Both the position numbers and the translations under genes were made by a program. The notes under the pieces are model-generated. The model ran no database searches, was not told the DNA's origin, and saw nothing but the letters and a program-made list of their open reading frames with translations. From CALAGB01 sp963789565 (GTDB lineage: Bacteria > Chloroflexota > Chloroflexia > Thermomicrobiales > Thermomicrobiaceae), in assembly GCA_963789565.1 (NCBI GenBank), contig CAWBKX010000002.1, positions 806,001-870,000 of the forward strand: a DNA stretch of 64,000 nucleotides. The letters are read 5' to 3'. The first letter of the stretch is position 1, and each line of letters begins with the position of its first letter. This document shows, piece by piece, positions 1 through 7,467 of this stretch.

Positions 1-309
1 CTGAGCCGCATGCGTGAAGTGTGGGACGAAACCGGAGACAACAGGCTGGCCGTCTCGACCGGATTGGCGCGCAGCGGACGCATCATCACCGGCGCCGCGC
101 TGATCCTGGTCGTCGTCGCGGCGTCGTTTGCCACCGCCGACGTCGTCCTGATCAAAGCACTGGGGCTCGGAATCGCCATCGCGGTTGCGCTCGACGCCAC
201 CATCGTGCGCGCGTTGTTGGTGCCCGCAAGCATGCGTCTGCTGGGCCACCTCAACTGGTGGGCGCCAAGTTGGACCAGGCGCTCAGACAGAAGAAAGATC
301 GTGAAGTGA
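1..309 (+). CDS. C-terminal end of an MMPL/RND-family membrane transporter (5' truncated by the window)
   Basis: The frame is open from base 1 to a TGA at 307-309, so the gene starts outside the window. The residues visible are a cytoplasmic stretch followed by two hydrophobic segments (around GAALILVVVAASFATA and LGLGIAIAVALDATIVRALL) and then LVPASMRLLG with a basic tail. The pattern of a D-x-T-I-V-R-A-L-L-V-P-A helix near the end is typical of MMPL lipid/drug exporters of the RND superfamily, which use the proton gradient. The stop overlaps the start of the next gene by one base, so the two are probably co-transcribed. Substrate cannot be told from this fragment. Confidence 0.8.
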   Translation: MSRMREVWDETGDNRLAVSTGLARSGRIITGAALILVVVAASFATADVVLIKALGLGIAIAVALDATIVRALLVPASMRLLGHLNWWAPSWTRRSDRRKIVK

Positions 310-1424
310 TGAGCGATTCTCATCACCACGCCCGCCATTGCCGGACGGTGATTACGTTACTTGCGATACTGTTCATCCTGGCCGCCTGTGGATCATCGAG
401 CGCACAGCTCGAGGTTGCGACTGCTGGTGGCACAGAACGACCCGCCGCGAGCTTCCTGACGCCACGCGCCACGCCGGGACCGGTGAATTTCCCGCTCGAC
501 GACGGCCCGCACAATGATCTGACTGAGTGGTGGTACTACACGGGCCACCTCAAGACCGCGGACGGAAAGGACTATGGCTTCGAGTTCGTCATTTTTCAGG
601 GCGACCGCGCCGGTTTTCCGCTGACGTATGCGGCGCACTTCGCCATCACGGACGTGGCCAAGGGGCAGTTCTACTACGATCAACGTACGCAGAGCGACGG
701 ACAGCCGGGGTCACCCCAGACGATCGACCTGGCACTCGGAGACTGGACTCTCGAAGGCGACGGAGCTAACGACCGGATTTCGGCCAGCGTGGACGGTTAC
801 GCCATGCATCTCTCGCTCTCCAGCACCAAACCGCCTGCATTGCACAATGGCGACGGCTATTTCGATTGGGCGCCGGCCACCGGTTCCTACTACTACTCGC
901 GCACCGACTTGACCGTCGACGGAACATTGTCCGTAGACGGATCGAGCCAAACCGTGTCCGGACAAGCCTGGATGGACCACCAATGGGGAAATTTCCTCCT
1001 CTTCGACGCTGGAGGTTGGGACTGGTACTCGATTCAGTTGAGCAACAATGAGCAGATCATGCTGTGGCACAGCCGCGATGGGCAGAACAACGTCATCTTC
1101 GCTCTTGGTACGTTCGTGAATCCCGATGGCAGCACCGAACAGCTGAATCTGAACGACTTTGATATCACGCCCACCGGAACGTGGAAGAGTCCGAAATCTG
1201 GCGTCACCTATCCATCAGGATGGCAGATCAAGATTCCTTCAAAGAATCTCACGCTCACGATTTCACCACTGGTAACGAATCAGGAACTTGACACACGTGC
1301 ATCAACCGGTGTGATCTATTGGGAGGGTGACGTTTCTGTCACAGGGACCGAGAACGGCTCCTCAATCAATGGTCAGGGTTACATCGAGCTGACCGGATAC
1401 GCGTCAAATCTCAGTAGCCCATGA
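309..1424 (+). CDS. Secreted lipoprotein of the AttH / CrtC (hydroxyneurosporene synthase-like, lipocalin-like) family
   Basis: 371 residues. The N-terminus has a basic region, a hydrophobic core and a lipobox (FILAAC), so a lipid-anchored extracytoplasmic protein is expected. Near residue 70 it has the family hallmark LTEWWYYTGHL, and near residue 220 GQAWMDHQWGNF, the second conserved block of AttH/CrtC-like proteins, which fold as paired lipocalin-like barrels. CrtC members hydrate carotenoids; most bacterial secreted members have no known reaction, so I do not assign one. The ATG at 309 overlaps the TGA of the MMPL gene (TGATG). An upstream in-frame ATG at 21 is rejected because it would overlap the transporter entirely. 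Joint transcription with the MMPL gene suggests a role in envelope lipids, by inference. Confidence 0.8.
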   Translation: MSDSHHHARHCRTVITLLAILFILAACGSSSAQLEVATAGGTERPAASFLTPRATPGPVNFPLDDGPHNDLTEWWYYTGHLKTADGKDYGFEFVIFQGDRAGFPLTYAAHFAITDVAKGQFYYDQRTQSDGQPGSPQTIDLALGDWTLEGDGANDRISASVDGYAMHLSLSSTKPPALHNGDGYFDWAPATGSYYYSRTDLTVDGTLSVDGSSQTVSGQAWMDHQWGNFLLFDAGGWDWYSIQLSNNEQIMLWHSRDGQNNVIFALGTFVNPDGSTEQLNLNDFDITPTGTWKSPKSGVTYPSGWQIKIPSKNLTLTISPLVTNQELDTRASTGVIYWEGDVSVTGTENGSSINGQGYIELTGYASNLSSP

Positions 1425-1456
1425 ACGGATCGATCTGTGAAGATCTGATTGGGCGG

Positions 1457-1485
1457 TTGACAGCGGCGCGACTTGTTTGTAATAT
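1457..1485 (+). promoter_or_regulatory. Sigma-A type promoter of the metX leader
   Basis: TTGACA (1457-1462), a 17-base spacer and TAATAT (1480-1485). It lies about 25 bases before the SAM riboswitch, so transcription would start close to the 5' side of its P1 helix. Confidence 0.8.
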
Positions 1486-1510
1486 GGCCGTCAACAACTG
1501 AATAGAGCCT

Positions 1511-1614
1511 GCGCTCATCCAGAGAGGTGGAGGGACACGGCCCTTAGAAGCCCGGCAACCAGTGTGAACGCACCAGGTGCCAATTCCGGCGGATGAAATT
1601 CCGCAAGATGAGCG
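1511..1614 (+). promoter_or_regulatory. SAM-I (S-box) riboswitch upstream of metX
   Basis: P1 is formed by CGCTCATC (1512-1519) and GATGAGCG (1607-1614). Between them are the conserved S-box blocks: AGAGAGGTGGAGGGA after P1, AGCCCGGCAACC around 1549-1560, CAGGTGCCAATTCC around 1574-1587 and a P4 hairpin before GATGAG. These are the SAM-contacting core and the k-turn/pseudoknot elements of the family. Binding of S-adenosylmethionine is expected to favour the terminator at 1626-1656 and turn off metX. A second regulatory RNA follows directly. Confidence 0.95.
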
Positions 1615-1625
1615 AGGTGTTTATG

Positions 1626-1656
1626 ATCCTCCACCTATTTTCGGGGGATTTTTTTA
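1626..1656 (+). terminator. Expression-platform terminator of the SAM riboswitch
   Basis: ATCCTCC (1626-1632) pairs with GGGGGAT (1643-1649, one G-T pair) across a nine-to-ten-base loop, followed by a run of seven T. It lies just after the aptamer P1, as expected for a transcriptional OFF switch. Confidence 0.8.
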
Positions 1657-1664
1657 TTCCCTGA

Positions 1665-1903
1665 AATCCAAGGCGATGACGAGGAGAGTACACGAGTCGC
1701 TACGGCCCTAGCGAGCCGCGACGGTGCAAGGCGGCGCACGAGCACTCGTGGAAGATGGCCTCCGAGCCGCGCGCTGAACCGCTTTGATGCGTAAGTAGGC
1801 GCTGCCGGATTGACCTCCGTTATCAAGGTCAGAGTGCGCACGCACTCACCGAGGCCCGAGTCGCGAGACTCAGGCAAACCGGGGTGGTACCACGGGCAGT
1901 CAA
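1665..1903 (+). promoter_or_regulatory. T-box leader (tRNA-sensing), second in series upstream of metX
   Basis: The element opens with GATGACGAGGAGAGTA (1675-1690), the conserved stem I base with its AGTA motif. It then has a long stem I, GTAAGTAGG (1791-1799), the CCGTTATC block (about 1828-1835) and the 14-nt T-box GGGTGGTACCACGG around 1882-1895. The TGGT in the antiterminator bulge is complementary to ACCA, fitting a tRNA with discriminator A such as tRNA-Met. An ATG triplet at 1787-1789 lies where the specifier is usually found. Met specificity is inferred from this and from the downstream gene; the base after the triplet is C rather than the usual purine, so the specifier needs structural modelling. 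Confidence 0.9.
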
Positions 1904-1936
1904 ACCCGTCCCCGCAGATGGGGACGGGTCTTCGTT
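1904..1936 (+). terminator. T-box terminator before metX
   Basis: CCCGTCCCC (1905-1913) pairs with GGGGACGGG (1920-1928) across a six-base loop, followed by TCTTCGTTT. The 5' arm directly follows the T-box sequence, so antiterminator and terminator are mutually exclusive. Confidence 0.85.
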
Positions 1937-1977
1937 TAACCCGTCTCCGGCATGAGCAGCCAATGCTGGAGGGGTTC

Positions 1978-3093
1978 ATGGCAGCAATCATCTCGCCACC
2001 AAACGTTCGGCAGATCGCCATTGTCGCGAGTCCAGATCGTCCATTCATCACCGAGCACCGCGACGTCCTCTCACACGTCGAGCTGAGCTTCGAATCGTGG
2101 GGAACGCTCAACGCAGCGGGCGACAACGCTGTCCTCGTCATTCACGCATTGACAGGCGACAGCCACGCTGCGTCGCACGGAGCAGACGACCCAGCCGGTT
2201 GGTGGGAGCCCCTTATTGGTCCTGGCAAGGCGATCGACACCAATCGCTATTACGTCATTTGCCCGAACAATCTCGGAAGCTGCTATGGCTCAACCGGACC
2301 GTGCTCGATTGACCACGCCACCGGGCAGCGCTATCGACTGACCTTCCCCATGCTCACCGTGCGTGATCTCGTGGCGATTCAGGCCAGACTTATCGATCAT
2401 CTCGGCATTCAATCCCTCCACGCCGTTGCCGGCGGATCTCTCGGCGGTATGCAGGTCCTCGAATGGGCCGCTATGTTCCCCGGCATCGTGCGCCGTGCCA
2501 TACCAGTTGCCGCTTCCGGACGGTTCGCGCCGCAAGGGATCGCCTACAACGAAGTGCAGCGGCGCGTCATCATGCTCGACCCCGCCTGGAAGGACGGCGA
2601 CTACGAAGAAGACGCGATCCCAGCCGCCGGTCTGGCCATCGCACGCATGGTCGGCGTGATCACCTATCAGAGCGACGAACTCATGGCGGCGCGCTTTGGA
2701 CGCAACCCGGAAGCACGCTACACCAGCTGGCCCGCTTTCCTGCGCCGCTACGACGTCGAGGGATACCTGCACTACCAGGGCGACAAGCTGGTGCGTCGCT
2801 TCGATCCCAACTGCTATCTGTACCTGACTCGCGCCATGGACTCTCACGATCTCGGCCGGGATCGTGAGAGCTATGAAGAGGGCATCCGGCGTATCGAGGC
2901 GCCGACGCTGATGATCGGCATTCGCTCGGACATTCTGTTCCCAGCCTATCAAGTCCGTGAGGTGGCCGACGTGCTGCAGCGCGTTGGTCGTGACGGACGT
3001 TACGTCGAGCTGGATTCACCCAATGGGCACGACGCGTTCCTCAACGACGTCGACGTCATGGGACGCCACATCGAAAGCTTCCTGTCCGAATAG
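1978..3093 (+). CDS. metX: Homoserine O-acetyltransferase
   Basis: 371 residues, an alpha/beta hydrolase that transfers an acetyl group from acetyl-CoA to homoserine in methionine synthesis. The nucleophile elbow GGSLGGMQVLEW (Ser around residue 150) and the early LVIHALTGDSHA segment are classic MetX blocks. A late Asp in IGIRSDILFP and a His in DSPNGHDAFL complete the triad. The ATG at 1978 is chosen because GGAGGGG lies six bases upstream and it follows the T-box terminator; the in-frame extension to 1810 would run through the T-box. MetX and MetA enzymes are hard to separate by function from sequence (acetyl versus succinyl), but the fold is MetX. metY follows after 148 bases, containing a hairpin at 3095-3120. 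Confidence 0.95.
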   Translation: MAAIISPPNVRQIAIVASPDRPFITEHRDVLSHVELSFESWGTLNAAGDNAVLVIHALTGDSHAASHGADDPAGWWEPLIGPGKAIDTNRYYVICPNNLGSCYGSTGPCSIDHATGQRYRLTFPMLTVRDLVAIQARLIDHLGIQSLHAVAGGSLGGMQVLEWAAMFPGIVRRAIPVAASGRFAPQGIAYNEVQRRVIMLDPAWKDGDYEEDAIPAAGLAIARMVGVITYQSDELMAARFGRNPEARYTSWPAFLRRYDVEGYLHYQGDKLVRRFDPNCYLYLTRAMDSHDLGRDRESYEEGIRRIEAPTLMIGIRSDILFPAYQVREVADVLQRVGRDGRYVELDSPNGHDAFLNDVDVMGRHIESFLSE

Positions 3094-3094
3094 C

Positions 3095-3120
3095 TCAGCG
3101 GCTGGGCGCCCGGCCGCTGA
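3095..3120 (+). terminator. Intercistronic hairpin between metX and metY
   Basis: TCAGCGGC (3095-3102) pairs with GCCGCTGA (3113-3120) around a GC-rich loop. No T-run follows, so it may be a weak attenuating or mRNA-stabilising hairpin rather than a full terminator. Confidence 0.4.
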
Positions 3121-3241
3121 TGTTCGCAGGAACATCAATGGTGACGATTTCCCGACTATGCGACTGCGTCGTTCACGCTGGATTGCGCCCGCTGGACGGC
3201 TGACTACACGAATTTGAACCGTTCCGATGGAGGAAAGAGAC

Positions 3242-4537
3242 ATGCCAGAATCGAATGGGCACCGACGATCTCCAGGATTCAATACGCGACAGATCCATGC
3301 CGGGCAGCAGCCGGATCCGACTACGACTGCACGCGCCGTTCCGATATATCAAACGAGTTCCTTCGTGTTCCACAACGCCGAGCACGCCGCCAATCTCTTC
3401 GGCTTGCAGGAGTTCGGCAACATCTACACCCGCATCATGAATCCGACGCATGACGTCTTCGAGCAGCGCCTTGCCTCGCTCGAAGGGGGAGTTGGTGCAT
3501 TGGCGACCGGCTCCGGCCAGGCGGCCGAATCGATTGCCATCTTCACCTTCCTGGAAGCGGGCGACGAGATCGTCTCCGCTTCCAGTCTGTACGGCGGCAC
3601 TTACAACCTCTTCGCCGTCACGATGCCACGCCATGGCATCAAGACCACGTTTATTGACCCTTCAAATGTGGACAATTTCAGGGCGGCCATAACCGATCGC
3701 ACGCGAGCTCTGTACGTGGAGACCATCGGCAATCCGAAACTCGACGTCGTGCGAATCCGCGACGTGGCCGACATCGCGCATGACGCTGGCCTGCCTTTAA
3801 TCGTCGACAACACCTTCGCGACGCCGTATCTGTGTCGCCCAATCGAGCATGGTGCCGACATCGTCGTGCACTCCGCCACCAAATGGATCGGTGGCCACGG
3901 AACGTCGATTGGCGGGATCATCGTCGATGCTGGGACGTTCGACTGGACCAACGGCAAGTTCCCGTCGATGGTCGATTTCGTCGATCGCTTCGGTAATCTG
4001 GCTTTCATCCTGCGTGCTCGGGTCGAGCCTTACCGCGATCTCGGCCCCGCGCTCAGCCCGTTCAATTCCTTCCTGTTCCTGCAAGGAGTCGAGACACTCT
4101 CGCTCCGCGTAGAGCGGCATTGTGAGAATACGCACACCGTCGCCAAGTGGCTGGAGAGCGATCCACGCGTCTCCTGGGTCACCTATCCAGGGCTTGAGAG
4201 CCACCCGTACCACGCCAATGCCAAGGAGCAGCTCGATCATGGCTTTGGCGGCGTGGTCAACTTCGGCATCAAGGGCGGGCTGGAAGCTGGTCGAACGTTG
4301 ATCAACAACGTCGAGCTCTTCTCGTTGCTTGCCAATGTCGGCGACGCCAAATCGTTGATCATCCATCCGGCAACGACCACACATGAGCAACTCAACGAAG
4401 AACAGCAGGCGGCGGCGGGTGTCACTCCGGACCTCATCAGGCTCTCCATCGGTCTCGAGGACATCGAAGACATCATCGATGACCTTGACCGAGCCCTGAC
4501 AAAGGCCACCAGCGCGAAAGTCCACGCCGTCGCGTGA
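3242..4537 (+). CDS. metY: O-acetylhomoserine aminocarboxypropyltransferase (O-acetylhomoserine sulfhydrylase)
   Basis: 431 residues, a Cys/Met-metabolism PLP enzyme that joins O-acetylhomoserine with sulfide to make homocysteine directly. Visible blocks are the N-terminal FNTRQIHAGQQPDPTTTARA, the substrate loop YTRIMNPTHDVFEQRLASLEGG, the PLP-binding VDNTFATPYL and the Schiff-base lysine in HSATKWIGGHGTS (about residue 217). The long insert after GGIIVD and the total length of 431 are typical of MetY and longer than the ~380-400 residues of MetB/MetC. The start at 3242 has GGAGG at 3229-3233; the earlier ATG at 3227 contains that SD. Together with metX it gives a direct sulfhydrylation route to methionine. 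Confidence 0.95.
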   Translation: MPESNGHRRSPGFNTRQIHAGQQPDPTTTARAVPIYQTSSFVFHNAEHAANLFGLQEFGNIYTRIMNPTHDVFEQRLASLEGGVGALATGSGQAAESIAIFTFLEAGDEIVSASSLYGGTYNLFAVTMPRHGIKTTFIDPSNVDNFRAAITDRTRALYVETIGNPKLDVVRIRDVADIAHDAGLPLIVDNTFATPYLCRPIEHGADIVVHSATKWIGGHGTSIGGIIVDAGTFDWTNGKFPSMVDFVDRFGNLAFILRARVEPYRDLGPALSPFNSFLFLQGVETLSLRVERHCENTHTVAKWLESDPRVSWVTYPGLESHPYHANAKEQLDHGFGGVVNFGIKGGLEAGRTLINNVELFSLLANVGDAKSLIIHPATTTHEQLNEEQQAAAGVTPDLIRLSIGLEDIEDIIDDLDRALTKATSAKVHAVA

Positions 4538-4544
4538 GGAAGCA

Positions 4545-4695
4545 CCGGGGGTGGGTTCTAACCGTCCTCAGCCCCTAACTCCTTCTCCCGATCCGAGGAG
4601 AAGGGGAATCACGCACAAAACGCAAGCCCTCTCCCAATTGTGGGAGAGGGTGGCGCCGCAGCGCCGCGTGAGGGCCAATAGGGGATGAGGGGCAA
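4545..4695. repeat. Degenerate palindromic intergenic repeat
   Basis: The stretch contains two inverted repeats, CTTCTCC/GGAGAAG (around 4572-4597) and CCCTCTCCCA/TGGGAGAGGG (around 4630-4650), then GCGCCGCAGCGCC and GGGGATGAGGGGC. Similar words recur at 14550-14580 and 61390-61430. It sits between the converging metY and hom and could also end both transcripts. Confidence 0.5.
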
Positions 4696-4702
4696 CTTAG
4701 CC

Positions 4703-5707
4703 TTACTCGTACGCGCGGCCAAACGGCGGATTGGCGGCCGCTCCGGTGCGTACGGCTTCGACGACGTCAGAGAGGATCGCGCTCGAGGTGGGAAGCGGCC
4801 CGGCTCCCTGCCCGCTCAGGACAACTGGACCAACTCGATCACCCACCACCTCGATCGCGTTGTAGTTTGCGTTCACGTGAGCCAGAAGTTGGTCATTTGG
4901 CACGATCTCTGGCGCGACGCGTAGGATGAGTTCCCCGCCTTCTGCCGCCTCTGCTCGTGCGATGAGCTTGTAGACGCCGTTCTGATGGCGCGCCTTATCG
5001 ATGTCATGTGGGGCGAGTCCCGAAATACCGGTGCGGTCGATTTCGTCCGGATGAACGTGGCGACCAGTCATCAGCGAGGCCAGGATGGCCAACTTATAGG
5101 CGGCGTCGAAGCCTTCGACATCGGCGGTCGGGTCGGGCTCGGCGTAACCAAGCTGCTGAGCCTCTCCCAGTGCTTCGTCATACGGGACTCCGCCGCTCGC
5201 CATGCGCGACAGGATGTAGTTCGTGGTTCCATTGACGATGCCGCGAACACGGATGACGCGATTCGTCGCGAGTATCTGACGATAGGAAGTGAGTAGGGGG
5301 ATACCGCCTCCCACGCTGGCTTCGAACATCAGCGCACGCTCTGCCTCGGTCGCAGCCTCAATCAGTTCCGAAAAGTGCTTGGAGAGCGCCTCTTTGTTGG
5401 CCGTGACGACGTGAAGTCCGGCTTCCAGACAGCGGCGCATGTAGTCGGCTGCAGGCTGCTCTCGGCCCAGAACCTCGACCACGACATCCAGGCCATCCTC
5501 GCTGAGAATAGTTGCGAGGTCCGTGGCGATGATGTCAGGAGCTAGATTGGCGCGAGATGCCCGCTCTACCGTTCGCTCGAGCACTCCAAGGAGAACCAGT
5601 TGCAGTCCAGTGCGTTCGGCGATCAGATCATGTTGCTCAGAAAGTGCCTGGGCCACCGCCGAGCCGATCGTCCCCAATCCAAGAATCGCGACTCCTACCC
5701 TGCGCAT
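4703..5707 (-). CDS. hom: Homoserine dehydrogenase, short form without ACT domain
   Basis: 334 residues. It reduces aspartate semialdehyde to homoserine with NAD(P)H, the precursor of methionine and threonine. The N-terminal Rossmann motif is VGVAILGLGTIGSAV, VTANKEALSKH is the catalytic/nucleotide block, and GIVNGTTNYILSRM with YAEPDPTADVEGFDAAYKLAILAS are the conserved homoserine-binding blocks. The protein ends soon after the catalytic domain, so the C-terminal ACT domain of the ~430-residue feedback-regulated forms is missing. This suggests that control lies elsewhere, for instance at RNA level. The second ATG (5707) is preferred over 5722 because GAGGGG lies seven bases before it. It is divergent from asd. 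Confidence 0.92.
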   Translation of the reverse strand: MRRVGVAILGLGTIGSAVAQALSEQHDLIAERTGLQLVLLGVLERTVERASRANLAPDIIATDLATILSEDGLDVVVEVLGREQPAADYMRRCLEAGLHVVTANKEALSKHFSELIEAATEAERALMFEASVGGGIPLLTSYRQILATNRVIRVRGIVNGTTNYILSRMASGGVPYDEALGEAQQLGYAEPDPTADVEGFDAAYKLAILASLMTGRHVHPDEIDRTGISGLAPHDIDKARHQNGVYKLIARAEAAEGGELILRVAPEIVPNDQLLAHVNANYNAIEVVGDRVGPVVLSGQGAGPLPTSSAILSDVVEAVRTGAAANPPFGRAYE

Positions 5708-5786
5708 CCCTTGTCCCCTCATTCATGGCGCTCTCGCCGGCAATTTCAATCGTTCGCGGTCGGCCGCAACCGTGCAAATCGGCGGC

Positions 5787-5815
5787 TTGACTCTGGTCCC
5801 ATCAACTGCTATCGT
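5787..5815 (+). promoter_or_regulatory. Promoter of the asd leader
   Basis: TTGACT (5787-5792), 17-base spacer, TATCGT (5810-5815). The predicted start near 5822 lies about 60 bases before the leader-peptide ATG. Confidence 0.65.
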
Positions 5816-5882
5816 GCCGTCAGCACGAAAGGTTCAGACGGATCGAGACGATCTTCGATCCCGATTGTACGAGAAGGCAGCG

Positions 5883-5960
5883 ATGATTCGCGCGATCGAG
5901 ACACGTGGAAACGAGACTACTACCGCGTCCGCCGGCACACGGGCGGGTGCGATGAGGTAG
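5883..5960 (+). CDS. Threonine-rich leader peptide of asd (attenuator)
   Basis: A 25-residue ORF, MIRAIETRGNETTTASAGTR followed by AGAMR, with an SD (AGAAGG at 5872-5877) five bases before its ATG. It has five Thr codons (ACA, ACT, ACT, ACC, ACA), three of them consecutive, and two Ile codons early on, the same amino acids used in thr-operon leaders of proteobacteria. The stop TAG (5958-5960) lies in the loop of a perfect seven-base hairpin (5949-5955 with 5962-5968), and an intrinsic terminator follows 30 bases later, before asd. Together these fit ribosome-mediated attenuation sensing threonyl-tRNA. A longer in-frame reading from 5523 exists but crosses the promoter and the hom start region. 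Confidence 0.75.
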   Translation: MIRAIETRGNETTTASAGTRAGAMR

Positions 5961-5989
5961 TTCATCGCGTTCCCGATCGAGTGGCATCC

Positions 5990-6017
5990 GGCAGAGGTTT
6001 TGAGCCTCTGCTTTTTT
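5990..6017 (+). terminator. Attenuator terminator before asd
   Basis: GCAGAGG (5991-5997) pairs with CCTCTGC (6005-6011), loop TTTTGAG, then six T. It lies between the leader peptide and the asd start at 6067. Confidence 0.9.
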
Positions 6018-6066
6018 GTTTGCATTTTTGAGGTCGAGCGTGCTGCGCTCGAGAGAGGTGGGTACC

Positions 6067-7122
6067 GTGACTGAGAAGATCGACGTCGCCATCCTGGGCG
6101 CCACCGGCAGCGTAGGACAGCGCTTCGTACAGCTGCTCGAAGACCATCCCTGGTTCAGAGTCAAGGAGCTCATCGCCAGCGAGCGGTCGGCGGGCAAACG
6201 CTACGCTGAGGTGTGCGATTGGAGAGTCAGCGCCATGCCGCCGGAGGACGTCGCCGGAATCCGCGTACAGCACCATGAAGAGCCGGTGAACAGCCCGCTG
6301 GTCTTTTCCGCCCTTCCGGGAGGGCTGGCCCGCGAGGTCGAGACGCAGCTGGCATCTGAAGGGAAGCGCGTCTTCAGCAACGCACGCGACAACCGCATGG
6401 AGGCTGACACGCCGTTGATGATCCCGGAAGTCAACGCCGAGCACGCCGCCGCTATTCGGCAACAGCAGCAGAATCGCGGCTGGAGAGACGGGTTTGTCGT
6501 AACCAACCCAAACTGCTCAACGATACATCTCGTACTTGCGCTCAAGCCAATCTGGGATGCGATAGGTATCGAGAAGGTGCTGGTCTCAACCATGCAAGCG
6601 GCGTCTGGCGCCGGCTATCCAGGGGTGTCGTCGTTGGATCTTATCGACAACGTCGTCCCCTATATCGGCGGCGAAGAAGAGAAGATGGAGATCGAGACCA
6701 GGAAGCTGCTCGGGTCCTGGAGCGGTTCAGCGTTCGAGCTGGCGGACGTGGCGGTAAGCGCGCAGTGCAATCGCGTGCCGGTGCGTGACGGCCATACGGA
6801 GACGGTGAACCTCGCGCTTCGTCGTCCTGCCGAACCGGCGGAAATCATCGAAATTCTCGAGTCCTATCGCGGAGAGCCGCAACGACTGGGGCTGCCATCT
6901 GCTCCGAAGCACCCGATCGTGGTGCGGCGCGAAGCTGACCGGCCGCAGCCGATCCTGGACCGCAACGTCGAGCGTGGCATGTCGTCGGTTGTCGGACGCG
7001 TGCGGCAATGTCCGATTTTCGACGTCAAGTTCGTGGTGCTGGGGCATAACACCATTCGCGGAGCCGCAGGGGCGTCGATTCTCAATGCGGAGTTGTTCCA
7101 CGCCAAGGGGATGATTGCCTGA
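6067..7122 (+). CDS. asd: Aspartate-semialdehyde dehydrogenase, archaeal/fungal-type
   Basis: 351 residues. It reduces aspartyl phosphate to aspartate semialdehyde, shared by the lysine, threonine and methionine routes. The N-terminal KIDVAILGATGSVGQRFVQLL is the NADP-binding P-loop. The catalytic cysteine is in VVTNPNCSTI (about residue 157), with GAGYPGVSSLD and VSAQCNRVPVRDGH behind it (active-site His). These blocks resemble the archaeal/fungal Asd class more than the E. coli type. The GTG at 6067 has GAGAGAGGTGG just upstream; the upstream in-frame TTG at 6016 lies in the terminator T-run and is rejected. Expression is predicted to depend on the Thr leader. Confidence 0.95.
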   Translation: MTEKIDVAILGATGSVGQRFVQLLEDHPWFRVKELIASERSAGKRYAEVCDWRVSAMPPEDVAGIRVQHHEEPVNSPLVFSALPGGLAREVETQLASEGKRVFSNARDNRMEADTPLMIPEVNAEHAAAIRQQQQNRGWRDGFVVTNPNCSTIHLVLALKPIWDAIGIEKVLVSTMQAASGAGYPGVSSLDLIDNVVPYIGGEEEKMEIETRKLLGSWSGSAFELADVAVSAQCNRVPVRDGHTETVNLALRRPAEPAEIIEILESYRGEPQRLGLPSAPKHPIVVRREADRPQPILDRNVERGMSSVVGRVRQCPIFDVKFVVLGHNTIRGAAGASILNAELFHAKGMIA

Positions 7123-7467
7123 TTCGACGTCCGTACGGGCGATGCATGCGTCGCCCACCGGCTTATCGGCCCGCAGTCTGCCAAATGGGCGCTGATCCAG
7201 CAATGTAGTGGCGAAGCCCGAAGCGACTCTGCGGCAACGCCTTCGTCTCAGCGGTGATCAGCATCATCGTGCGGTGCCAATTGTCAGGTGATTACCTGCA
7301 GAATTACGTTCGGAAATGAATCACAAAGGCGGGACAGAGCGCCCGCCACTACGAGCGAGGACCGGGTCTGCGGCCGGCCAATGAGCTTGTGGACCACCTA
7401 GACGAAGGCGGGTGACGCTAGCGGGTACCCACCTCCACAACAATTTGTTGACGACGGCGTTCGGAGA
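7123..7467. other. Intergenic region between asd and larE
   Basis: 345 bases between converging genes. A hairpin GGGCGA/TCGCCC lies at about 7138-7157 just after asd and could be its terminator, but without a T-run. I see no other gene, tRNA or clear repeat. Confidence 0.5.

Noticed and set aside
1810..1977. N-terminal extension of MetX from 1810
   Set aside because: It overlaps the T-box and terminator; the SD and conserved N-terminus point to 1978.
5822..6017. T-box in the asd leader (GTGGCATCC before the terminator)
   Set aside because: The T-box core is not matched and there is no AGTA stem I; the SD-led Thr-rich ORF explains the leader better.
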